Below, in pieces: positions 17,679-26,693 of a DNA stretch of 64,000 nucleotides. The DNA is from Leptospira mtsangambouensis. GTDB taxonomy: Bacteria > Spirochaetota > Leptospiria > Leptospirales > Leptospiraceae. Made by a program: the position numbers and the translations under genes. The stretch spans positions 372,001 to 436,000 of the forward strand of contig NZ_RQHK01000017.1 in the NCBI RefSeq assembly GCF_004770475.1, read 5' to 3'. How positions within the stretch are numbered: the stretch's first letter is position 1; each line of letters begins with the position of its first letter. Under the pieces are notes generated by a model. The model had not been told where the DNA came from. It searched no databases and saw only the letters and a list, made by a program, of their open reading frames with translations.

Positions 17679-19613
17679 TTATTTTTTATCTTCATCAACT
17701 ACGGTGTAATCCGCATCAACGACCTTTTCGCCACCAGCAGAAGATTCACTTGCACCTTGACCAGCAGCACCCGCTTGGTCAGCACCAGGAGCTCCTGCTT
17801 CCGGGCCAGCTTGTGAATAAATCTTTTGTCCAATTTGCATTGCGACTTCTTGGATGGAATCACGAGAAGCTTTCATTCTTTCCACATCACCAGATTCCAT
17901 AGCTTCACGGCCGCGTTTGATTTCGTCCTGTGCTCTTTGTTTTTCTGATTCGTCGAGTTTGTCAGCAGATTCACCGATAGTTTTTTCTAATTGGTAAACA
18001 ATGGCTTCCAATTCGTTTTTAGTATCAGCAGCTTCGCGAAGTTTTTTATCTTCTTCCGCATGAGCTTCTGCATCCTTAACCATCTTTTTGATTTCTTCTT
18101 CAGAGAGTCCGGAAGAAGATTCAATACGAATCTTTTGTTCTTTTCCTGTTCCTAAATCTTTCGCAGATACATGAACAATACCGTTTGCGTCGATATCAAA
18201 AGTCACTTCGATTTGAGGTACTCCTCTTGGTGCCGATGGAATTCCCACTAAGTCAAAACGACCGAGGGTTCTATTGGCACTTGCCATCTCACGTTCCCCT
18301 TGTAATACATGAACCGAAACCGTAGTTTGGCTGTCTGCCGCAGTAGAGAACACTTGTGACTTTCTTGTAGGAATGGTTGTGTTTCTTTCGATGAGTTTTG
18401 TCATCACACCACCGAGAGTTTCAATCCCAAGAGAAAGTGGAGTTACATCGAGTAACAATACATCTGTTACATCACCCGCAAGAACTCCCCCTTGGATCGC
18501 AGCACCAACGGCTACCACTTCATCCGGGTTTACAGATTTGTTTGGTTCTTTACCAAAAATTTCTTTTACAAGAGCTTGCACCGCAGGGATACGAATCGAT
18601 CCACCCACAAGGATGACTTCATCAATTTCACTAGCAGAAAGACCTGCATCTTTTAATGCATTGATACATGGAATACGAGTTCTTTCTACAAGAGATCTTG
18701 TGATTTCATCAAACTTTGCTTTAGTGAGAGTCATATCCAAATGTTTTGGACCAGAAGCATCCGCTGTGATGAATGGAAGGTTGATTTGAGTGGAAGATGT
18801 TCCAGACAACTCGATTTTAGCTTTTTCGGCAGCTTCTTTCAATCGTTGTACTGTGTTTTTATCTCCAGAAATATCAATTCCAGTTTGTTTTTTGAATTCA
18901 TCGATCATCCACTGCATAACTACGTTATCAAAGTCGTCACCACCAAGATGAGTGTCCCCATTTGTGGATTTTACTTCAAAAACTCCGTCACCAAGTTCTA
19001 GGATAGAAACGTCAAAAGTTCCACCACCTAAGTCGTATACGGCGATCTTTGCGCTAGTTTTTTTCTTATCAAAACCATAAGCAAGAGCTGCTGCAGTTGG
19101 TTCATTGATGATACGTTCTACTTCGAGACCAGCAATGCGACCTGCGTCTTTTGTTGCTTGTCTTTGTTCGTCATTGAAGTAAGCAGGAACAGTTACTACT
19201 GCTTTTTTTACTTCATGGCCAAGAAAGTCTTCCGCAGTTTTCTTCATTTTTTGAAGAACACGTGCTGCAATTTCTTGTGGAGTGAATTCACCAGAAACGG
19301 TTTCAAATTTCACACCATCATTTCCAGCACGGATCACTTTGTAAGATACCATCTTGGATTCGTCACCAGCTTCGTTAAAACGACGACCGATAAAACGTTT
19401 CGCAGAACGGATTGTGTTTACTGCATTCGTAATTGCCTGGTTCTTTGCGAACTGGCCCACAATGGTTTCACCCTTTGCGGTAAAGGCAACAATCGAAGGA
19501 GTGGTTCTTGCCCCTTCTGAGTTTTGAATGACAACAGGATCTCCACCTTCCATAACCGCCACACAAGAGTTAGTGGTTCCTAAATCGATACCTATAATTT
19601 TTTCCTTAGACAT
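17679..19613 (-). CDS. dnaK: Chaperone DnaK (Hsp70)
   Basis: A 644-residue Hsp70. The ATPase domain shows [15 protein letters not shown], the phosphate-2 loop [15 protein letters not shown] and [11 protein letters not shown]; the substrate-binding domain follows from about residue 385 with [17 protein letters not shown]. The lid ends in a Gly/Ala-rich tail and the acidic [14 protein letters not shown], close to the usual EEV-type bacterial ending. It folds nascent and stressed proteins with DnaJ and GrpE. It is in operon order between grpE and dnaJ, 22 bases after grpE, under HrcA/CIRCE control through the upstream promoter. Confidence 0.99.
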   Translation of the reverse strand: MSKEKIIGIDLGTTNSCVAVMEGGDPVVIQNSEGARTTPSIVAFTAKGETIVGQFAKNQAITNAVNTIRSAKRFIGRRFNEAGDESKMVSYKVIRAGNDGVKFETVSGEFTPQEIAARVLQKMKKTAEDFLGHEVKKAVVTVPAYFNDEQRQATKDAGRIAGLEVERIINEPTAAALAYGFDKKKTSAKIAVYDLGGGTFDVSILELGDGVFEVKSTNGDTHLGGDDFDNVVMQWMIDEFKKQTGIDISGDKNTVQRLKEAAEKAKIELSGTSSTQINLPFITADASGPKHLDMTLTKAKFDEITRSLVERTRIPCINALKDAGLSASEIDEVILVGGSIRIPAVQALVKEIFGKEPNKSVNPDEVVAVGAAIQGGVLAGDVTDVLLLDVTPLSLGIETLGGVMTKLIERNTTIPTRKSQVFSTAADSQTTVSVHVLQGEREMASANRTLGRFDLVGIPSAPRGVPQIEVTFDIDANGIVHVSAKDLGTGKEQKIRIESSSGLSEEEIKKMVKDAEAHAEEDKKLREAADTKNELEAIVYQLEKTIGESADKLDESEKQRAQDEIKRGREAMESGDVERMKASRDSIQEVAMQIGQKIYSQAGPEAGAPGADQAGAAGQGASESSAGGEKVVDADYTVVDEDKK

Positions 19614-19635
19614 AGTCTTCTCCTTCTTACTAATA

Positions 19636-20208
19636 TTAACTTTGTGGTTTTCCCACTTTCACACGTGCAGGGCGAATGGATTGTTTGTTCTCACCTTCTT
19701 CATGGTAATAACCAGCTTGGTAAGTTTCCACAACCGTCTCCTCCGAAAACTCTGCACTTTCCTCAGAAGCAATTGCTTCCATAAGCATAGGATCAAACGG
19801 CATTCCTTTCGGATCTAAACGTTTGATTCCTTCTTTTTCCAATACGGAATAAAATTCCTTTTGAACCATCTTGATTCCTTCTACGAAAGCTACCACTTCC
19901 GGAGTTTGGTTAGGAACATTGGATACTCGTTCCAAGTTGTCCAGAGCTCCTGTGAGTCCTTCCGCGAACTTTTTGATGGATTCCTTTCTTGCATTTAACA
20001 AGTCGTTTGCGGTTCTACGTTTGTAGTTTTGAAACTCCGCACGTTCTCTTAACCAAGAATCTTTTAAAGTTTCGATTTCCTTTTTGGCGTTATCGAGTTC
20101 TTTTTCAGCACCCTCTACCGCTTGTTCAATGGCTTCATCCGTAATGGCCTGCCCTTCTTCGACTGACACATTTTGTTCATCAACGGATCCGTTTGTTTCT
20201 TCTGCCAT
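19636..20208 (-). CDS. grpE: Nucleotide exchange factor GrpE
   Basis: A 190-residue GrpE, the factor that releases ADP from DnaK. A long acidic N-terminal region and coiled coil ([20 protein letters not shown]) precede the conserved [18 protein letters not shown] segment. The C-terminal beta wing carries the signature [21 protein letters not shown]. It starts 11 bases after hrcA and ends 22 bases before dnaK, in the common hrcA-grpE-dnaK-dnaJ order. Length and motifs are normal. Confidence 0.97.
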   Translation of the reverse strand: MAEETNGSVDEQNVSVEEGQAITDEAIEQAVEGAEKELDNAKKEIETLKDSWLRERAEFQNYKRRTANDLLNARKESIKKFAEGLTGALDNLERVSNVPNQTPEVVAFVEGIKMVQKEFYSVLEKEGIKRLDPKGMPFDPMLMEAIASEESAEFSEETVVETYQAGYYHEEGENKQSIRPARVKVGKPQS

Positions 20209-20219
20209 TTTTCCTCCTA

Positions 20220-21251
20220 CTATCTACTCAATTTCGTAATCATTTCTGAAACTAACTTTGAAGTGAATTCAATCAAAGGTAATGCTTTGTTGTAATTCAT
20301 CCTCTGAGGACCAATGATTCCCATGGAACCAATCCTCTTTTCTCCCATTCGGTAATTGGTTGTAATGATGGTAACACCACCTAACTTCTCATTACCGTCT
20401 TTTCCGATAATGGTATAAACTCCATCCATCGGAACATAATCGCTAAAAAACTCTTTGAGGAACTGTTTTTCATCAAACAGATGCAGGATGTTTTCTAATT
20501 GTTCCTCTTCATCCTTAAAGTTTTCGTATAAATTTTTTAATCCATCGATATACAAGTTATCAACGGACAAACTGTCCGATCCCATTGCTCTCGCAATTGA
20601 TGGAGCAAATTGGGAAAATCCTTCTGGACCTTCCTTTTTCATCATCATCTGAGGGATCAGATTACTTTGAATTTCATGAACATCAAAACCTTTGACGTTA
20701 TCATTCAAATACCTTGAAATTTGGTACAAGGTTTCTTGTGAGATATGGTAATCGAAAAATATATTTCGATTGAGCACCGTACCTGACCGCATCACAAGAA
20801 TCATAAGAACTTCTCCACCATTTACATGGATGAGTTCAATATGTTTGAGTGTATCCAGTGACCCTTCTGGGCCAAGAACCACACTCGCTGATTGCGAAAG
20901 GGAGGCCAAAACTTTGGATGTGGCAATGAGAACTTGGTCCAAACGAAATTGCATCCGAAGATACTCTTCCTGGATCCTTTGTTTTTCACGCATGGTTAGC
21001 TCAAACAAAGTCACCAAACTATCCACATACAACCGGTAACCCCGTTCTGTCGGAACTCGCCCACCTGAAGTATGCCTTGCCACGATGAAACCCATCTCCT
21101 CCAGTTCCGCCAAACAAGAGCGGATGGTGGCAGGGGAAACACCGATATCGTATTTTTCAGAAAGGGTTTTGGATCCGACCGGTTTGTTATCCGATACAAA
21201 TTCCTCAACCAAGGCTTTTAAAATAGATCGATGTCTAGGGGATAGATCCAT
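20220..21251 (-). CDS. hrcA: Heat-inducible transcription repressor HrcA
   Basis: A 343-residue HrcA. The N-terminal winged helix holds the DNA-reading text GSKTLSEKYDIGVSPATIRSCLAELEEMGFI. The middle and C-terminal domains contain the dimerisation region and ITTNYRMGEKRIGSMGIIGPQRMNY. HrcA binds CIRCE elements and represses chaperone operons, with GroEL usually sensing its folded state. A perfect CIRCE lies 18 bases before the ATG, so the operon is autoregulated. The ATG follows an AGAAGGA ribosome site. Confidence 0.98.
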   Translation of the reverse strand: MDLSPRHRSILKALVEEFVSDNKPVGSKTLSEKYDIGVSPATIRSCLAELEEMGFIVARHTSGGRVPTERGYRLYVDSLVTLFELTMREKQRIQEEYLRMQFRLDQVLIATSKVLASLSQSASVVLGPEGSLDTLKHIELIHVNGGEVLMILVMRSGTVLNRNIFFDYHISQETLYQISRYLNDNVKGFDVHEIQSNLIPQMMMKKEGPEGFSQFAPSIARAMGSDSLSVDNLYIDGLKNLYENFKDEEEQLENILHLFDEKQFLKEFFSDYVPMDGVYTIIGKDGNEKLGGVTIITTNYRMGEKRIGSMGIIGPQRMNYNKALPLIEFTSKLVSEMITKLSR

Positions 21252-21269
21252 ATCCTTCTGGCACTTCCT

Positions 21270-21296
21270 TTAGCACTCTGATGATTAGAGTGCTAA
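21270..21296 (-). promoter_or_regulatory. CIRCE operator for HrcA
   Basis: A perfect TTAGCACTC-N9-GAGTGCTAA inverted repeat lies between the promoter and the hrcA start codon. It matches the established CIRCE consensus exactly. HrcA bound here should block transcription of hrcA-grpE-dnaK-dnaJ and possibly the three genes beyond. Confidence 0.98.
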
Positions 21297-21307
21297 ACTA
21301 TGCTTAA

Positions 21308-21336
21308 AGTTTATGGATTTGGGATTTTTTCGTCAA
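21308..21336 (-). promoter_or_regulatory. Vegetative promoter of the hrcA heat-shock operon
   Basis: On the minus strand, TTGACG (21336-21331) and TAAACT (21313-21308) are separated by exactly 17 bases. Transcription would then begin near 21301, immediately before the CIRCE element. The boxes match the sigma-70 consensus in five and four of six positions. Confidence 0.7.
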
Positions 21337-21397
21337 GCAGGAAGAAGACTAGAGCCTGGAATTTTAGCAGAGTTTATTAGGATCTGCTAAAATTATG

Positions 21398-22333
21398 TCA
21401 CACAGGGTAAACTTGGATCTGGTTACGACCGTGGTTCTTGGCTTGGTAGAGGGCAATGTCAGCCAATTTCAAAATCTCTTCTGGCTTTTGGATGGGATGC
21501 ACCTTGGTGTACCCAATGCTCAGAGTGATGTTGAGATAATAGTTATCAAAGATGAAAAAACGGTGGTTTTCTACCGATTCCCGCAGGCGGTCAAGGACTA
21601 TGGTTGCCCCTTCTGTAGTTGTGTCGGGGAGGATACAACCAAACTCTTCTCCCCCAATCCTTCCTACAGTGTCTTCTTCCCTAAGGCAATCCAGAAAGAT
21701 ATTGGCCATTTTTTTGAGAACCAAATCCCCGATATCGTGCCCGTAGGTATCGTTGATGACTTTGAAATGATCGATGTCGAGAACAGCGAGTACGGATTCC
21801 CGGTTGCGGCGTTTGACCGTGGCGACGGTTTTTTGCAAACTTTCCGAAAAGGAACGACGATTTGGCAACATGGTGAGTTCATCCATATAAGCCAAACGTT
21901 TCAAACTATTGATGAGAACATTCTTTTGTTCTTCTAGACGCCTACGTTCGCGAACATCTCGAATGATGGCAGCATAGAACATTTGGGTTTCGTTGCGAAT
22001 GGTAAAGGCCCGAATCTCCACAGGGATGGTACCTTTTGGTTTGGTGACAAGTTCCAACTCTTTTAAAAATCCAGCAATATAATGCGAATCTTTGGAACTA
22101 ACAAATGTTTCGATCGTGTTTTGTTCCCCCTTTTCATTCGGAGGAAAGAGAAAAGAAAAAGTTTTTTCTTCTAATTCTTCTTTGGAATAACCAGTTAACG
22201 ATTGTAATGCTAAATTGCTAAATAGTATTTTATTATTCGTATCTAAAACGACAATTGCATCGATTGATTGAGAAACAATTTCTCTAACAAACACATCCGT
22301 ATTAATCTCATTCATTTCCCCAAATTTCCCCAT
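21398..22333 (-). CDS. PAS-GGDEF diguanylate cyclase
   Basis: 311 residues: a PAS sensor domain (about 12-125, with VVLDTNNKILFSNLALQSLTGYS), a short coiled linker, and a GGDEF domain that makes cyclic di-GMP from GTP. The active site reads GGEEF at 227-231, and an RxxD inhibitory site (REED, R218-D221) lies five residues before it, so feedback inhibition by c-di-GMP is expected. There is no membrane segment, so it is probably a cytoplasmic sensor. The reading frame overlaps the end of the GH172 gene. The start may be the ATG at 22333 or the one at 22315. Confidence 0.92.
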   Translation of the reverse strand: MGKFGEMNEINTDVFVREIVSQSIDAIVVLDTNNKILFSNLALQSLTGYSKEELEEKTFSFLFPPNEKGEQNTIETFVSSKDSHYIAGFLKELELVTKPKGTIPVEIRAFTIRNETQMFYAAIIRDVRERRRLEEQKNVLINSLKRLAYMDELTMLPNRRSFSESLQKTVATVKRRNRESVLAVLDIDHFKVINDTYGHDIGDLVLKKMANIFLDCLREEDTVGRIGGEEFGCILPDTTTEGATIVLDRLRESVENHRFFIFDNYYLNITLSIGYTKVHPIQKPEEILKLADIALYQAKNHGRNQIQVYPV

Positions 22334-23543
22334 AACCTTTTTCGCTTCGGAATGAATCCCGCCACTTGTGGATATGACGAAAATTAATCTCGGGTTTGTT
22401 CGACCGAGAATCCTTTTTCGGCAAATCCTTCATTGGTTTTGGATTCAGACCTTGATACCAATAGGCAACAGCGATTAAATCTAAGGTCAAGGAATTTGCA
22501 TGCCCATGCTCTAATAAGAATAGGAAATTTTTTTCAAAACGAATGGGGGATTCCACCCAAAACCGATACAAATGAGTTCTGCCTAACCAACCAACAGAAT
22601 CAGATACTCGTGGATATCCGAAATAAGGATGCATAAAGATTTCTTTCGGTGACCAAGCTGTGTTAAAAACATCTTCCGTTCCTGTTCCCTTTAGATTGGC
22701 TTCTGTTTGATTCCCATCAATGAAAATCAAATCATCTCCTTCTCCATACCAAAGTGGAGTGGGCGAATCTACATACAAATTGAGACCAACAAACTGGCCT
22801 TTGCCTTCAGTTTCGAGAACCGAGAAGTAATTTTCTTTTTTAAAAACGGTTTTTTCTGTTTCTCCAAGAAGTCCCCATTCGTTTTCTTTCCCATTGGTTG
22901 TGTTCGATTTTGTAACGTTTCGACTCCATTGTGCATGGAAACGTAAATTAGAATTTAAAGGTTCTTTCCATTCTTCATAATCAATATAAAAATAAAAATT
23001 ACTAATATCTTCCTCAGATTCATTTTCAATTTCTATCCTTGCCCCCGATTCAAACGGCATTGGGAAGTAGGAATTCATTGACTTTCCTTTTTTGGGTGCT
23101 GCTACAAGTGGCGCCGAATTCATGATGTATTCTTCGCCCCAACCTTGTCCAAAAAATTCACCTAACGGAACTTCTACGGAAGCATGTGGATGATTGTCCC
23201 AATAGATACGAATCACTGCATTTTTTCTGGCCATTGGATCTTTACTGGCAAGTGTCATCCAAATATGTTTGATCACTCCCCTAGATTTAATTTCAGCAAT
23301 GGTAACTGTTTTTTTCTTTGTAATTTTAATAAAATCATCGTTTCCATTTGTGGGGTCTGCACTCGATACTCTTTGGTTACGATAGGATTTCTCTTTCCAA
23401 AGAGAAGACTCCCATCCATCAGCAAACAAAGGATAAGCGGAAAGGTAAAAAATTCCAAAAAAGAGAATCATTATTTTTTTATTTGTGAAACCAAACAAGT
23501 TTGGATTCAAAACAATTGGAATTTGAAAATTACGAATGTGCAT
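22308..23543 (-). CDS. Exported DUF2961 / GH172-family protein
   Basis: 411 residues from the ATG at 23543. A hydrophobic stretch, IMILFFGIFYLSAYPLFA, is a likely signal sequence; an ATG at 23471 would give a more standard signal peptide. The body matches the DUF2961 family, now glycoside hydrolase family 172: RGVIKHIWMTLAS, NSYFPMPFESGARI, GTGTEDVFNTAW with its conserved acid, and FEKNFLFLLEHGHANS. Characterised GH172 enzymes act on fructofuranosides and related glycans. The substrate here is unknown. It ends inside the start of the diguanylate cyclase gene, which suggests co-expression. Confidence 0.82.
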   Translation of the reverse strand: MHIRNFQIPIVLNPNLFGFTNKKIMILFFGIFYLSAYPLFADGWESSLWKEKSYRNQRVSSADPTNGNDDFIKITKKKTVTIAEIKSRGVIKHIWMTLASKDPMARKNAVIRIYWDNHPHASVEVPLGEFFGQGWGEEYIMNSAPLVAAPKKGKSMNSYFPMPFESGARIEIENESEEDISNFYFYIDYEEWKEPLNSNLRFHAQWSRNVTKSNTTNGKENEWGLLGETEKTVFKKENYFSVLETEGKGQFVGLNLYVDSPTPLWYGEGDDLIFIDGNQTEANLKGTGTEDVFNTAWSPKEIFMHPYFGYPRVSDSVGWLGRTHLYRFWVESPIRFEKNFLFLLEHGHANSLTLDLIAVAYWYQGLNPKPMKDLPKKDSRSNKPEINFRHIHKWRDSFRSEKGYGEIWGNE

Positions 23544-23609
23544 AAAACAAGATCTCAATTTAATTTATTATTTGAAGTTTTAAAATTTAATTCTATTTTC
23601 CCTATGGCC

Positions 23610-24101
23610 TTAGCCAGTTCTTGTATTAGTTTTCCCGCGATTCACTAATATCAAAAAAATCCCTGCCTGTACAACTGATTGCAAAAAGATTTCGAAAACT
23701 ACATATAAATGAATGGAAATGGATACCTCTGGAATCAAAAACACCATTCCTTCCAAACTTCCAACAGCAGGAGAGATGGCAGCAAAACCTCCAAGCATGG
23801 TCCTCATCCAAATCAATACAAACATCTGTTTGCCGAAACTTTGAGTTCGAAACCAATCCCAAATTAGAATTACAAAACTCACCATTAAGATGGCTTGCAA
23901 AATAAGTGCCGGAAACAACCAAAACATCGCTCTTGACCAAGCCGCACCATCACTTGCCGTAATGAGAAACAATGGGAATACAGCGTTTTCTCCCTCATAA
24001 TATTCTTTCATTACTAACTGAAAATAAGGGACTGATACCAATAGATAAGCGGAAAGATGGCTGAAAATAAACTGAATTGTGATTTTAATCTTCGGATTCA
24101 T
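23610..24101 (-). CDS. Small integral membrane protein of unknown function
   Basis: 163 residues from the ATG at 24101 (a TTG five codons upstream is less likely). Four hydrophobic segments are visible at about 6-27, 55-80, 93-113 and 127-152, with a short basic tail (NRGKTNTRTG). I do not recognise the family and saw no catalytic motif. It diverges from glnD across about 38 bases and precedes the GH172 gene on the same strand by some 65 bases. Confidence 0.7.
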   Translation of the reverse strand: MNPKIKITIQFIFSHLSAYLLVSVPYFQLVMKEYYEGENAVFPLFLITASDGAAWSRAMFWLFPALILQAILMVSFVILIWDWFRTQSFGKQMFVLIWMRTMLGGFAAISPAVGSLEGMVFLIPEVSISIHLYVVFEIFLQSVVQAGIFLILVNRGKTNTRTG

Positions 24102-24139
24102 GTTAAAGTTGTCCAATAAGGTAGGAAACCCATCTTAAC

Positions 24140-26692
24140 ATGATGAAATCAGAACTCAAGGCAAAACTGCAACGGACATTTCCAAAAGCCAAAACAGTTG
24201 CTTCCGGTCGATTGTTCACACGCCAGTTGAGTAATCTTGTCGACGAGTCCATTCGAACTCTTTTCAACGAGGTATCGGCTGGAATCCCATTAAAAGACCA
24301 TCTTTGTCTCATTGCAGTGGGTGGATATGGTCGCAGGGAACTTGCTCCCTACTCCGACATTGACATCCTTTATCTTCACGATGGAAAATTATCTGAAAAA
24401 ATCCTCGGTGAAATTATTTCAAAAATTAATACATTCTTATACAACAATGAAAAGGAAGTAGGACATTCTTGTCGTACGATCAAAGAATCATTTTTGTATC
24501 TAGACCAAATCGAAACCTTTCATGCAGTTCTTGATTCCCGATTTCTTGTAGGTTCAGAGATCCTATTTCAAAAATACAAATCAGAATTTTTAGCAAAAAT
24601 CCCAGAGAAAACCATCAAAGTTTTTAATGAATGGAAACTCTCTTATCTTAGAGAAAGAATCATCAATTCTTATAATCCAATTTTACTTTCTGAACCTAAT
24701 ATCAAAACAGATCCATTAGGACTTCGTGATATCCAACATATGTATTGGATTGAAAAAACCAATCCTCTGGCGGATTCAGCTGATGGTGGCATTTTTGATT
24801 TTTATTTGATAGGTGATAGTTTAACTCTATTGTCTGCTTATGATTTTTTGCTATTAACAAGGTCTGCACTTCATATCATCAGTGGCCGAAAAAATGATAG
24901 GCTGGATTTAGGACTCCAACCTGAAGTTGCTGAGTTTTTAGGATTTGGTGCAAGAAACGAAATCAAAACTCTCGAAGCATTTATGAGCCAATTTTACAAA
25001 GCACAAAAGGATGTGTATTTTTATATTGGAACTTATTTAGACGAAAAAACCAATTTCAACAAAAAACGAATTCAAAAAGAACTTTCCAATCCTGACAGTT
25101 TGTATGATGACATCATTCAATTTTTTGCAGAGTCACAAAGTAACCAAGAAGAACCTTCTCGTATCGATTTAAATCAAATTCGATTCGCATCACACTTCTT
25201 AGATGATGATTTCAAAAATCAAAAATCTGTTTTGGATACTTTCCTTGAAATGTTACGAAAAAAAAATCGAATTGGACATACGCTCACTTTGATGCATGAA
25301 TGTAATATACTCGGAAAACTCATTCCTGAATTTGGAGCCTGTACAAACTTTCCTCTATTCAGTTACCACCACCAATACACTGTCGATGAACATACACTTT
25401 TGATCTTAAGAGAGCTGGACGTTCTCATTGCTGACTTATGGGAAGATAGACAGGTTCAAGATGTATTCAACGTTTGTGAAAAAATTGAAATTTTGGCACT
25501 GGCCATTCTCATCCATGATGCGGGAAAAGTAAAAGAAGGAGACCATAGCCAATATGGTGCGGAGCTTGCTCTCATCATTGCAGAACGTTTCCGGTTGTCA
25601 GAAGAGGATACCGAGCTCTTACGTTTCCTTGTCGCCGAACATATTGTAATGTCTGAGTTATCTTCCAAACGAGACATTTACGATCCAAAACTCATTTCTT
25701 CCTTCGCAAAACAATTTTCTAATGAAAACACTCTTAGACTTTTATATGTTCTTACCATCATTGATACAAAATCAGTGGGCCAAGGGATTCTCACCAATTG
25801 GAAAAAAGAAATTTTACATTTCCTCTTTACTTCCACACTCACTTATCTACAAAAAAAAGAAAATCTAACTGACACCCAAGAACGGATCGAAACCACTTTA
25901 GAAACTTATTTAATCGAAAAAGAAGGTCTTAACGCAGAAGAAGCGGAACGAATTGTAACCTTTGGAATGAAAATTAGACCTTCTTCCTATCTAAATTACA
26001 ATACTCCTAGACGTGTTTTCCAACACTTCAGTTTACTTTATGAATGGCAAAACTCTGGATTACCTTTTCGTATGATTACCGAAAGAGAACCTGCTTTTGT
26101 AACTTTATCTCTTTTTGCAAAACCCGATAAACAAATGTTACTTTATCTTTCAGGAACTATATCCTCATTAGGACTTAGTTTGGTGGGATTAAGACTCTTT
26201 CGAACAGAAGAAGACCAACTCATCTTACAGGCACAAATTACGGACGAATATGGTAGCGGCGAAATTGCTGAACAACAAATTGCCGATATTGAATCTACTT
26301 TAACCGAATGTATCGAAGGAAAAACCAATATCGAAGATTTAGCATCCACTACCAATATTTGGAAAACCCTTCCACAAATTCCCGATGGAATGGTGGAAGA
26401 ACTAGTAAAATTTGCTAATGATATTTCTGAGTCTTATTCCGTTTTAGAAGTTAGAGTTCCTGATTCCATTGGTCTTGTGTATCGAATTCTTAAAACATTA
26501 CTCGACTTTGAATTAGAAGTCATTTTTGTTAGGATCTCAACCAGTGCGGATTTTGCTTATGACTCATTCCACATTCAAACTAAAAATGGTAGAAAAATTG
26601 AAGATACAGGATTACTCTTAGCAATCAAAGAAAGAATCCTTTCGGTGGCAAGAGTCAAAGAAAACCAAGGAATCATGGAGATTAATTTTTAA
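24140..26692 (+). CDS. glnD: PII uridylyltransferase / uridylyl-removing enzyme GlnD
   Basis: 850 residues with the GlnD domain order. The nucleotidyltransferase has GGYGRRELAPYSDIDILYL (61-79) with catalytic Asp residues D73/D75. The central HD hydrolase has ILIHDAGKVKEGDHSQYG, and the linker SYHHQYTVDEHTLL precedes it. Two ACT domains (about 660-740 and 775-850) sense glutamine. The enzyme adds UMP to PII when nitrogen is low and removes it when glutamine is high. No PII gene is in the window. The stop is one base before the next gene, indicating a two-gene operon with the alpha-glucosidase. Confidence 0.93.
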   Translation: MMKSELKAKLQRTFPKAKTVASGRLFTRQLSNLVDESIRTLFNEVSAGIPLKDHLCLIAVGGYGRRELAPYSDIDILYLHDGKLSEKILGEIISKINTFLYNNEKEVGHSCRTIKESFLYLDQIETFHAVLDSRFLVGSEILFQKYKSEFLAKIPEKTIKVFNEWKLSYLRERIINSYNPILLSEPNIKTDPLGLRDIQHMYWIEKTNPLADSADGGIFDFYLIGDSLTLLSAYDFLLLTRSALHIISGRKNDRLDLGLQPEVAEFLGFGARNEIKTLEAFMSQFYKAQKDVYFYIGTYLDEKTNFNKKRIQKELSNPDSLYDDIIQFFAESQSNQEEPSRIDLNQIRFASHFLDDDFKNQKSVLDTFLEMLRKKNRIGHTLTLMHECNILGKLIPEFGACTNFPLFSYHHQYTVDEHTLLILRELDVLIADLWEDRQVQDVFNVCEKIEILALAILIHDAGKVKEGDHSQYGAELALIIAERFRLSEEDTELLRFLVAEHIVMSELSSKRDIYDPKLISSFAKQFSNENTLRLLYVLTIIDTKSVGQGILTNWKKEILHFLFTSTLTYLQKKENLTDTQERIETTLETYLIEKEGLNAEEAERIVTFGMKIRPSSYLNYNTPRRVFQHFSLLYEWQNSGLPFRMITEREPAFVTLSLFAKPDKQMLLYLSGTISSLGLSLVGLRLFRTEEDQLILQAQITDEYGSGEIAEQQIADIESTLTECIEGKTNIEDLASTTNIWKTLPQIPDGMVEELVKFANDISESYSVLEVRVPDSIGLVYRILKTLLDFELEVIFVRISTSADFAYDSFHIQTKNGRKIEDTGLLLAIKERILSVARVKENQGIMEINF

Positions 26693-26693
26693 T

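Noticed and set aside
18373..18789. 138-residue plus-strand frame opposite dnaK
   Set aside because: Antisense shadow of a strongly conserved gene; no domain or ribosome site.
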